Source of the DNA: Pseudomonadota bacterium
GTDB taxonomy: Bacteria; Pseudomonadota; Gammaproteobacteria; CAMYNG01
Direction of reading: 5' to 3'
Assembly (NCBI GenBank): GCA_020347585.1
Contig: CP070733.1
Location: forward strand, 968,524-976,260
DNA: 7,737 nucleotides
Under the pieces are notes generated by a model, which saw nothing but the letters and a program-made list of their open reading frames with translations, was not told where the DNA came from and ran no database searches. Made by a program: the position numbers and the translations under genes. This document shows, one piece after another, positions 1 to 6,373 of the stretch (its first letter is position 1; each line of letters opens with the position of its first letter).

Positions 1-407
1 AGGGTGCCTTCTTCGTATTCATAGGTGTAGGTTTCGGTGCCGTAGGGTCCGGCGCCATAGCCGTAGTTCCACCCCCAGCCCGGGGCATAGCCGTAGTAGG
101 TGTTCATGGTGCGCACGTCGAGCTTGTCCTTGACTGCGGCGTGATAGCCGACGTAGAAGTCAGGGGTGCCCGAGGTGATGTGGGTGTATCCCTTGGCCGC
201 CAGTTCCGCGTCAATGGCAGTGGTGATGCGTTTGATGACCAGTGCATTGTCGACCCGTGGATCACCGGTTTTGGGGTCCGGCATCCAGTCGTAGCTCTTG
301 AGGCCGTCGAAGTTCGCATCGGGGTCGTAGTCGGATCGAATGTCCATGGTCGAGCAGGCGGCCAGCGTTACGACAAGTACCGAACTGCAAAGACGTACCA
401 ATGACAT
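1..407 (-). CDS. DUF4136 family lipoprotein, 5' part (cut by left edge)
   Basis: The 135 visible residues start at ATG 407-405, preceded by a good ribosome binding site (GGAGGTG, about 5 bases before the start). The N-terminus is a short lipoprotein signal with lipobox LAAC (Cys18) followed by Ser. The Ser at +2 suggests outer-membrane sorting. The mature part begins with SDYDPDANFDGLKSYDWMPD, followed by RVDNALVIKRITTAIDAELA and GYTHITSGTPDFYVGYHAA. This is the typical layout of the DUF4136 family of small periplasmic or outer-membrane lipoproteins, whose role is unknown. Residues about 102-133 are rich in Tyr and Gly and lead into YEYEEGT, where family members usually continue with a hydrophobic strand. 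The C-terminus lies outside the window. The gene is probably transcribed alone from the promoter candidate upstream. The family call is from remembered sequence pattern; lipoprotein status is seen directly. Confidence 0.85.
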   Translation of the reverse strand, partial: MSLVRLCSSVLVVTLAACSTMDIRSDYDPDANFDGLKSYDWMPDPKTGDPRVDNALVIKRITTAIDAELAAKGYTHITSGTPDFYVGYHAAVKDKLDVRTMNTYYGYAPGWGWNYGYGAGPYGTETYTYEYEEGT

Positions 408-530
408 GTTGCACCTCCGGTTCACGTGACAGCCGCGGTTGCGACGTCAGATTCTTGTTCTCGTACCTGCGTATGATGCCGGTGGCGCAGGTCGCCGACA
501 TTTCCAAAAAGCCGGTTTCGTGCTGCAGGT

Positions 531-559
531 AGTATATCGGCAATTGCCATGCCCGTCAC
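531..559 (-). promoter_or_regulatory. Sigma-70-like promoter candidate for the DUF4136 gene, with a palindrome in the spacer
   Basis: On the minus strand a -35-like GTGACG (559-554, 4 of 6 matches) is separated by 17 bases from a -10-like TATACT (536-531, 5 of 6 matches). Transcription would start near 524 and give a leader of about 117 bases before the lipoprotein ATG at 407. The spacer contains the perfect 10-bp palindrome GGCAATTGCC (539-548), a possible operator. This is consensus matching only. Confidence 0.4.
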
Positions 560-562
560 ACT

Positions 563-589
563 GGGGCGCGTTTCCCGTGCTTGCGCCCC
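563..589 (-). terminator. Weak hairpin just behind the UbiB-type remnant
   Basis: GGGGCGC (563-569) and GCGCCCC (583-589) can form a 7-bp GC stem with a 13-base loop, starting 3 bases beyond the remnant's TAG stop (592-594). No T-run follows on the minus strand, so it is not a canonical intrinsic terminator. It may be a leftover of the terminator that once ended the phasin/UbiB transcript. Confidence 0.25.
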
Positions 590-591
590 TA

Positions 592-946
592 CTACCATCT
601 GCCTTTGCCGCGCCCGGCCCGCCAGACGGAGATCAGCAGCCAAACGCCGGTGATGGTAGCCCCCGCGAAGCCGAGAAATCCGAACAGCGGCAGGCCGAAT
701 ATGGTCCGTCCGCCGGGCACAGTTATGGCGATGGATGATCCGACAATGAGCGCGGCTTGCGGCGCGATCCATCTGGTTGCCGGAACCACCCAACCGCGTC
801 ATGTCGATGTTGACCTGCAACGTGCCGCGGCGCGCCATGTTGAGCAGGCGCCGCAGATCGTGCGGGAGCCCTGACATTATCTCCACGAGGTCCTTGATTC
901 CGCCCGGGGCGCTTGGTATTTCCCAGAGCATCGCGGGCAGTGCCGG
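592..946 (-). pseudogene. Remnant of an AarF/ABC1/UbiB-type kinase gene (C-terminal end only, frameshifted)
   Basis: Directly after the stop codon of the phasin-like gene, the minus strand encodes a sequence that looks like the C-terminal end of an AarF/ABC1/UbiB-family protein. These are atypical kinase-like ATPases, several tied to ubiquinone synthesis. Frame one (946-755) gives a linker, then LPHDLRRLLNMARRGTLQVN and GNQMDRAAS. Near 754 the homology moves to another frame (753-595): ALIVGSSIAITVPGG, then LFGFLGFAGATITGVWLLI, ending WRAGRGKGRW and TAG. Those two hydrophobic stretches are the usual C-terminal membrane segments of this family. The whole kinase domain, normally some 400 residues, is absent. 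From memory of the family, a few residues also appear to be missing at the junction, so a small deletion fits better than a one-base slip. The first ATG (931-929) could start a short peptide, but it would lose the membrane part. Family assignment is from recognised motifs and was not searched. Confidence 0.75.
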
Positions 947-1627
947 TCAGTCCTTCTCGTCGCCTTTCTCGTCAGTTTTTTCGCCAGCGCCCGGCGCCAT
1001 GGCATCCGCAATGCCCGCGAGCATGCCGGCAGCCATTTGGGCGATGCTGGCGCCGGCGGTGCGCGCTGCGGCAACGCCGGCCTTCATGCTTTCCGTGCCC
1101 GCCTGCTCGAATTGGACCCGCAGTTTTTCCAGCGCCTCGGCGGTTTGCTGGCCCACCGCGGTGCCACTGCGCCGGCTATGGGCGACCAGGTCATCGAGGA
1201 TCTCCCGATTGACTTCGCTGGTGTTAGCCGCGAACTGCTTGACCGTGTCGAGAAACATGTCTTCGAGTTGTGCCATGTCATCCATGGCACGTTTCAGGTC
1301 GTTCTCGGAGAAGTCATGAAGACGTCCGGCGGCTTCCTGCATCGCCAGATTCGAGGCCTCGGCGGCTTTGCGCAGCGCCTGGTCGATACCCTCGACGGTC
1401 TCGCCCCAGATCTTCCTGAGTTGCTCGGGTTGGGCGGGAGCTGCCTCGCGTACACCCTCGAACACCGAGCGGGTGACCTCGCGGACACGCTCGGGTTTGA
1501 TTTCGCCTTCGGTCAGCGCCTGCAGGGTAATGTCGTGCATTTGTTGTGTTATGTCGGCGCCGCGCTCGACGGCCTTACGTGCGGCCTCCCTGATATCCTC
1601 CGTACCTTGCTCGCCTTGATTAGCCAT
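947..1627 (-). CDS. Phasin-like protein (possibly DUF6781-type)
   Basis: This 226-residue protein is almost entirely helical and rich in Ala, Glu and Gln. Phasins coat polyhydroxyalkanoate granules or act as helical surface-binding proteins. Residues 10-60 carry TLQALTEGEIKPERVREVTR, which resembles the family I know as DUF6781. Residues 70-135 contain IDQALRKAAEASNLAMQEAA and DLKRAMDDMAQLEDMFLDTV. Residues 136-185 continue as a likely coiled coil. Residues 184-210 form an Ala/Gly-rich amphipathic stretch (AGASIAQMAAGMLAGIADAM). The end is a charged tail, EKTDEKGDEKD. No signal peptide or clear membrane segment is seen, so it should be cytosolic. The start at 1627 has GGGAGA five bases upstream. 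No PHA synthase or depolymerase gene is in the window, so a granule role is not supported by context. The stop codon is in the same frame as the UbiB-type remnant behind it. Confidence 0.7.
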   Translation of the reverse strand: MANQGEQGTEDIREAARKAVERGADITQQMHDITLQALTEGEIKPERVREVTRSVFEGVREAAPAQPEQLRKIWGETVEGIDQALRKAAEASNLAMQEAAGRLHDFSENDLKRAMDDMAQLEDMFLDTVKQFAANTSEVNREILDDLVAHSRRSGTAVGQQTAEALEKLRVQFEQAGTESMKAGVAAARTAGASIAQMAAGMLAGIADAMAPGAGEKTDEKGDEKD

Positions 1628-1689
1628 GACGGTCTCCCTGCGTGATGTGGTGGTGGATATGTCTTTGTGTCCAGGATCGTTTTAACAAG

Positions 1690-1718
1690 ATACTAAATAT
1701 ATCCATGGGAACGGGCAA
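1690..1718 (-). promoter_or_regulatory. Promoter candidate for the phasin-like gene
   Basis: In an A+T-rich patch between the AsmA and phasin-like genes, the minus strand has TTGCCC (1718-1713, 4 of 6 matches to TTGACA), a 17-base spacer and TAGTAT (1695-1690, 4 of 6 matches to TATAAT). The predicted start near 1683 leaves a leader of about 55 bases before the ATG at 1627. TATATT lies next to it as an alternative -10. The rest of the gap (1628-1844) shows no gene. An independent promoter here would mean the phasin-like gene does not depend on the AsmA transcript. Confidence 0.35.
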
Positions 1719-1844
1719 AGATACAATAAGAAAAGGGACTAGCATGTAGGACCGAGTAACGAGGCCCAGGATTCTTGCGTTATACGATCAGGTGCCCTGA
1801 GCTCCTTACCCTTTCGTCTTTGTCCTTGCACCTGTTTCGCTGTT

Positions 1845-4800
1845 TCAGTCGCTGGCGGGCGAAGCGCAGGTCACCTGACCATCCCGAGGGATCGGTTCGC
1901 GCAGCATCAAGCGAAACGGGAAGGTGATCACATTGACAGGGACGCGAACCGCGGTGTCCACGGCATCCACGGGAACCCCGCGCGCCGAGCGCCGCGACGG
2001 CTCCCGCAGTGAGCCACTGAGGTGCTGCGGCGACTGGATGCTGATAATGGTCAGATCCTTGGGGGTCGGCGTCAGGAGCATGTCGATGGTTCCCTCGCGC
2101 AGGTTTATCGTGCCGTCGCCGCGCACCGTAAGGCGCGTGTCGTCCATCACGAAGGCACGGCTGGTTGCGATCCCCTCGTTGAGGTCGAAATAGCCGACGA
2201 CGCAATTCAGGGTAGGGTTCGTGCCGGGAAGAAATCGGGTAAAGATGTCGGTTACCAGGCCGGTACCCCAGAAGTCGAAAAACGCGGTACCAACGCCCTG
2301 GGGCCAGATGGCAAGGTTAATGTGACCGCTCGCACTGTCCAGCAGTGTCCCATATGATGCAGCGCGCGAACGCAGTGCGACATCGGCGCCCAACCAGCCG
2401 TCAGACGCGTACTGTGGTGCAAGCCTGCGCATCAGCGGGCCGTAGTCGAATCGTTCGATCTCAATGCCAAGATCAACCTCGATGGCGTCCGGGTCCTCAT
2501 CGACCATCAGGCGCATATCGATGCGTCCGCCGGGCAGGGTCGCTGCCAGCGGTTGTAACTCAAGGCGCCCAGCGTCGACGCGCGCGCGCACATCGATGTC
2601 CTGCATCATGCCTTCCTCGGTGTCCAGCTCATCCACACTGACTGCAAGGTCGGCATCAAACTTCCTGAGCGTATTCAGTGACAGATCGTCAAGCAATCCC
2701 ACAAGTTTTCTCATGCGCCCGCCGTCTTTCTCGCTGTCTATCGGCGGTGCCGATTTGTCGGGCGCGGTACTTGGTGCATCTGAGGTGATCTGCGGGGTGG
2801 CCCTAATTTTCATCAGATCATCGAGCAGAATACGCTCTCCATTTAGCTGTACTTGAATCATGGGGCGTTGGCCCGCGTTGTCGAGGATCAGGTCCAGATC
2901 AATCAGGCTTGAACCGATACGCAGGTAGGCGCGCGGCACGGCGAGGCGCTGTTTGCTGAGCTTAACCGTGCCTTTGAACCCGTAGGGGCCGAGCGGAGGT
3001 ATTTCCTCACCGAGCAATGGCGCGAGGTTGTCAAGGCGCCCGCCGCTAAAAGTGACGACAAACTCCTGCGGCCCATCCTTTGATTCAAGTACCGCCTTGC
3101 CGGTGACTGACAGGTTGGCGTCGGCCAAATCCAGACGCATACTTGCGGGGATCGGTGGCAGCGGCAGGGACAACCGTCGGGGACGTGTGCCGGCAAGGGT
3201 CAGCTTGGCGGGTAGACCGTTGACCCGGCCGTGCGAGCTAAGTCTGAACGGTCGCCCGGGTGCCGATGTAAAGTCCGCGCGCCTTACCGCAATCGAAAGT
3301 GGCCGAGGCAGGGCGGGGTCGTTGGCCTCGATAAGAGCCTTGCGTAGCGTGACAGAAGTGGTGCTGTGATCGAGCAACGTTGCCATACTGGTCCCAGCGC
3401 CGGACAGTTCAAGTTGTGCGCTGTCAATAGAGGCACTGATATTCTTCGGCAGGAAGCTCGGGCCGAGCAATCGTGCCGGATCGATGCGCGTTGCATCCAG
3501 CTTTACATGAACTGCCGGTATCTTGCCTCGGGCGTCCAGCGACGCCTTGCCGGCGATCTGTGCACCGCTCATTTCCAGCGCGAATGGCGCATTGCGGATC
3601 CCACCCTCGATGAGCTCGAGGTCGAGCTGCACATTACGCAGGTTGCGCCCGGCAGCCTGTAGCCGCTGTACATGCACCGTGACGTTCGCATCCACGCCAC
3701 CCAGTGCGCGTATGTCGATTGGCTCGTCCTCTGTCGTCACGTCGGAGAGAAAGTCTTCTATGTTGAATTGCTGCGCGGAGAGTTTGGCGGACACTTGCGG
3801 ACGCGCACCTGACACGTTCAGTTCAAGTGCACCGCCAATGTCGCTGTTCTTAACCTGGGCACTGATATCGCTCAGATGCAGATACTGCGGTGCAATCGCC
3901 ACGCGGCTGCGCATGGTGTAGGGTCCGAGCGCCGGCAGTGGTGTTTGCAGCAGCGGCGAGAGCTGCTGCAGCGACTCGCCGCGGATGGCAACATCAAGTT
4001 CAAATTTTTCATCGTCCAGTGGTATGGCCAAGGCGCCGCGAATACTGGCGGTTGTGCCGTTCACCTCGAGTTCGGCTGCGAAGGGGGCCGTGCCTTTCGC
4101 TTGCCCGTTGGCGGGAGTTAGCAACGGACGCAGATCACATTGTGCATGGCCCGTTACGGGGAGCGTGTTGTAGACGAGCGTGAACGGCACGTCGGTCACC
4201 TGTCCGTCGCGCACAGTGACGGCGAGCGAGATGTCTGCGACGTCGACGGTCGCGTCTTCGATGCGGCCAATGTCCAGTGTTGCATCGATATCCACTGCGT
4301 CGAGCGCCGCAAGGACCGAGGTCACAGCGGGTGGAGGTTGCGGGTGTGCTGCTGGTGGCGCAACGGCTGCGGGTTGCGGGGCGTCGCGTGCCGTAGCTGC
4401 ATCAAGGTGCAAGCGCGGGATGTCCAGGGCGACAGTAAGTAACGGGCGCGGCCCGTCGGTATTAAGCAGCGCTTCGCCCGATACCTCGGTGGCGCCGATA
4501 TGTGCGGCCACTTCGCTCAAGCGGTATCCGCGCTCGTGGTCCTGCAGCCGACCGGTGATCCTGAACGGCTTGGTTGCATCTGGCGCCTTGCTTGTTAATG
4601 CCAAGTGAAAATCGAGTGGCCCCTGCGCCGTAAGTTGTTCCAGTTTGCCTGCCGCACTAAGCCAGGCCGCGGGATGCTCAACGCGCAGGTTCATTCGCGT
4701 CGGCGCGCCGGCGCGCGGCTCGAGCTGCAGGGCAACGGCGTCGAGTTCAACCAGCGGCTCCCCGGCTTCCTCGCCCACGGCGTAGAGGGTCACTTGTTCG

Positions 4801-5009
4801 GCCGAGAGGGCGGGTGCGAACGCGACCGTCAGCCGCAGTGGTCCACGCACTGCAATCTGCAAGTCGGTTTGGGCGCTGATCCACGCCGTCAGTCGCGGTT
4901 TAAGAAAGCTGACATCGATGGTCACACCGATGAGCAGCAGCATGGCTGCCACAGCAAACAACGCCAGCAGCGATCCGGCAATCCAGGCAACTATGCGGCG
5001 TGGTCGCAT
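1845..5009 (-). CDS. AsmA family protein (large, envelope)
   Basis: This 1054-residue protein has one N-terminal membrane anchor (about residues 7-31, within MRPRRIVAWIAGSLLALFAV) and then a long beta-rich periplasmic body. AsmA-family proteins are anchored in the inner membrane. They are linked to outer-membrane assembly and, through their chorein-like fold, to phospholipid movement between membranes. The C-terminal region (about 804-1030) fits the AsmA C-terminal domain, with GWLGADVALRS, LNCVVGYFDLNEGIATSRAF, DDTRLTVRGDGTINLREGTI and a TPTPKDL segment. Two Pro/Ala-rich linkers (about 206-229 and 741-766) separate blocks. Blocks at about 340-515 and 650-860 resemble each other. E. coli AsmA is about 617 residues, so this is one of the larger members. 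An in-frame TGA lies 9 bases upstream of ATG 5009, fixing the start, but the ribosome binding site is poor. It is divergent from the barrel gene at 5227. The substrate cannot be told from sequence. Confidence 0.88.
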   Translation of the reverse strand: MRPRRIVAWIAGSLLALFAVAAMLLLIGVTIDVSFLKPRLTAWISAQTDLQIAVRGPLRLTVAFAPALSAEQVTLYAVGEEAGEPLVELDAVALQLEPRAGAPTRMNLRVEHPAAWLSAAGKLEQLTAQGPLDFHLALTSKAPDATKPFRITGRLQDHERGYRLSEVAAHIGATEVSGEALLNTDGPRPLLTVALDIPRLHLDAATARDAPQPAAVAPPAAHPQPPPAVTSVLAALDAVDIDATLDIGRIEDATVDVADISLAVTVRDGQVTDVPFTLVYNTLPVTGHAQCDLRPLLTPANGQAKGTAPFAAELEVNGTTASIRGALAIPLDDEKFELDVAIRGESLQQLSPLLQTPLPALGPYTMRSRVAIAPQYLHLSDISAQVKNSDIGGALELNVSGARPQVSAKLSAQQFNIEDFLSDVTTEDEPIDIRALGGVDANVTVHVQRLQAAGRNLRNVQLDLELIEGGIRNAPFALEMSGAQIAGKASLDARGKIPAVHVKLDATRIDPARLLGPSFLPKNISASIDSAQLELSGAGTSMATLLDHSTTSVTLRKALIEANDPALPRPLSIAVRRADFTSAPGRPFRLSSHGRVNGLPAKLTLAGTRPRRLSLPLPPIPASMRLDLADANLSVTGKAVLESKDGPQEFVVTFSGGRLDNLAPLLGEEIPPLGPYGFKGTVKLSKQRLAVPRAYLRIGSSLIDLDLILDNAGQRPMIQVQLNGERILLDDLMKIRATPQITSDAPSTAPDKSAPPIDSEKDGGRMRKLVGLLDDLSLNTLRKFDADLAVSVDELDTEEGMMQDIDVRARVDAGRLELQPLAATLPGGRIDMRLMVDEDPDAIEVDLGIEIERFDYGPLMRRLAPQYASDGWLGADVALRSRAASYGTLLDSASGHINLAIWPQGVGTAFFDFWGTGLVTDIFTRFLPGTNPTLNCVVGYFDLNEGIATSRAFVMDDTRLTVRGDGTINLREGTIDMLLTPTPKDLTIISIQSPQHLSGSLREPSRRSARGVPVDAVDTAVRVPVNVITFPFRLMLREPIPRDGQVTCASPASD

Positions 5010-5226
5010 TGGGTGTCACTGTTCCCGGGTTTGTGCAGCGCAAGTGTACGGTACAGGGAATATGAGCGGTATGGTATGGCATTTTCACCAGGTTCAAAAC
5101 TGCCGCGCGGGTTGCGGATTGTGGCGGCCGATGCTCTGGCGTATCCTCGGGGTTAACAAGATGCGCGGCAACGACGATCGTATGTTGCATTACGGGCACC
5201 GCGGTTTTCCGGAAAGGGGGCAGCAC
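5010..5226. promoter_or_regulatory. Divergent intergenic region between the AsmA and barrel genes
   Basis: These 217 bases must hold the promoters of both divergent genes, yet neither is clear. On the plus strand TTGTGG (5119-5124), 17 bases, TATCCT (5142-5147) is a poor but correctly spaced candidate for the barrel gene. On the minus strand TTGAAC (5099-5094) is a -35-like hexamer without a good -10 at 16-18 bases. TGTAC-G-GTACA (5045-5055) is an inverted repeat that could be a binding site. A GC-rich stretch at 5101-5130 shows nothing recognisable. I see no small gene. Confidence 0.3.
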
Positions 5227-6201
5227 ATGAAAAGCATAGCGGGTTACTTTACGGCAATGCTCTTGGGGGCTGGGCTAGTGTTGCCGGCGTTTGCACAAGA
5301 GTTGCCGCAGGCGGTGGAGCCAACCGTGACCACAGACGAGCAGGCGGTAGAACAGGCAAAGACGAGCAAAGGTAAAAAGAAAAAGGACAAGAAGAGCAAA
5401 GCCACCCTTGATCATGGCGCCAGGGATAGGAAGGGAAAGGCTTACCCGGACCGGTTAGGTATCTTTCTCGGGTGGTTCAGGGTCAAGGGTCTCGATATCC
5501 AGGCCCAGGCGACACCCAAGAACCTCCCGGTGGTGGGTGTTATCGTCAACTTCAACAACGATCTTAACATAGACAATTCCGATGACTCGTTTCGCATCGA
5601 CGGCTATTACCGATTTACCCCGCGTCACCGCATCGATTTCGCTTACTATGATACGCGGGTCGAGGGCGAGCGCACGCTCGCCAGAAATATAGAGTGGAAC
5701 GGTCAGACTTACCTTGCGGGCGCCAGGGTCGCCAGTTTTTTCGAGCAGACAACCTACAAGGTAAATTACCTATTCTCCTTCTACCACAACGAGAAGGTTG
5801 AACTGGGTGTGGGGGCCGGGCTGCATATCACCGATCTCGCGGCTGGCCTAAGCGTAACCAATATCGGCGACGTGCCGGGGCTCGATCCAAACATTAATCT
5901 GAACGGTGAGGTGTCGGCGACCGCGCCGCTGCCGGTGGGATCGTTGCTGCTGGAGTATCGTATCCTGCCCAAATTGGCACTACGACTGCGCAGCGACTGG
6001 TTTGCACTCGACTACGAGGGATACAGCGGGCAATTTACCGATTCCTTCATTACCTTCGAATATCAGGTGATACGCAACATGGCGATCGGCCTGGGGTGGG
6101 ATCGAGTCAACATCGACGTGGCTGGCGATGAGGAGGACAAGCGCTGGGATCTCAACGTCGGGTATGACGGTTACATGTTTTACCTGAAGGCCATGTTTTA
6201 A
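5227..6201 (+). CDS. Outer-membrane beta-barrel protein with a lysine-rich N-terminal segment
   Basis: This 324-residue exported protein starts at ATG 5227, with AAAGGGGG six bases upstream. The signal peptide, MKSIAGYFTAMLLGAGLVLP then AFA, is probably cut before Gln24. Residues 24-72 are polar and not barrel-like, and include a run of 9 Lys in 14 residues (45-58, KTSKGKKKKDKKSK). From about residue 75 the protein is a series of alternating amphipathic strands: RLGIFLGWFRV, RIDGYYRFTPRHRIDFAYYD, YKVNYLFSFYHNEKVELGVG, LLLEYRILPKLALRLRSDWF, FITFEYQVIRNMAIGLGWD. It ends WDLNVGYDGYMFYLKAMF. The final Phe and aromatic pattern form the signal recognised by the BAM assembly machinery. This resembles the OmpW/OmpA-like small barrel families, with perhaps 8-12 strands. 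I cannot name a substrate. A longer frame extends upstream but lacks a signal sequence, so the start at 5227 is preferred. Confidence 0.82.
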   Translation: MKSIAGYFTAMLLGAGLVLPAFAQELPQAVEPTVTTDEQAVEQAKTSKGKKKKDKKSKATLDHGARDRKGKAYPDRLGIFLGWFRVKGLDIQAQATPKNLPVVGVIVNFNNDLNIDNSDDSFRIDGYYRFTPRHRIDFAYYDTRVEGERTLARNIEWNGQTYLAGARVASFFEQTTYKVNYLFSFYHNEKVELGVGAGLHITDLAAGLSVTNIGDVPGLDPNINLNGEVSATAPLPVGSLLLEYRILPKLALRLRSDWFALDYEGYSGQFTDSFITFEYQVIRNMAIGLGWDRVNIDVAGDEEDKRWDLNVGYDGYMFYLKAMF

Positions 6202-6237
6202 TCCTCAACGCGATGTTGAAGGGGGAATTCGGGACCG

Positions 6238-6265
6238 GAGTGGAAGGGCTGCAGCCCTTCCACTC
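6238..6265. terminator. Perfect 28-bp palindrome, probable shared terminator of convergent genes
   Basis: GAGTGGAAGGGC (6238-6249), TGCA, then GCCCTTCCACTC (6254-6265) forms a perfect 12-bp stem with a 4-base loop. It begins 37 bases after the barrel gene's TAA and about 109 bases beyond the lpxC stop on the other strand, which suits a bidirectional terminator. Neither side has a T-run (GTTCCCTGGC on plus, GGTCCCGAAT on minus), so the mode of termination, or a role in protecting mRNA ends, is uncertain. The rest of 6202-6373 shows no gene. Confidence 0.55.
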
Positions 6266-6373
6266 GTTCCCTGGCACAAGGAAGTGGGGGGATAGACAGG
6301 ATTCCTTGAGCCACCTCCCATCAGGTGCGCGCCCTGTGGCCAGTGCACCCGATCGAGACCTTGTTGCTGTCGG

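Noticed and set aside
1037..1645. Long open frame of 202 codons on the plus strand
   Set aside because: It lies antisense to the phasin-like gene and reflects high GC content and its codon pattern. It has no family signal, while the minus-strand reading is a coherent helical protein.
1789..1834. Inverted repeat CAGGTGC/GCACCTG behind the AsmA gene as terminator
   Set aside because: The 7-bp stem has a loop of about 32 bases and no T-run, so chance is a good explanation.
5045..5055. TGTACGGTACA as a defined operator
   Set aside because: It is short, has an unpaired centre and no promoter it clearly controls. It is mentioned only in the intergenic entry.
4918..5226. Upstream extension of the barrel gene frame
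   Set aside because: It would overlap the AsmA gene start, carries no recognisable sequence and would bury the clear signal peptide that begins at 5227.
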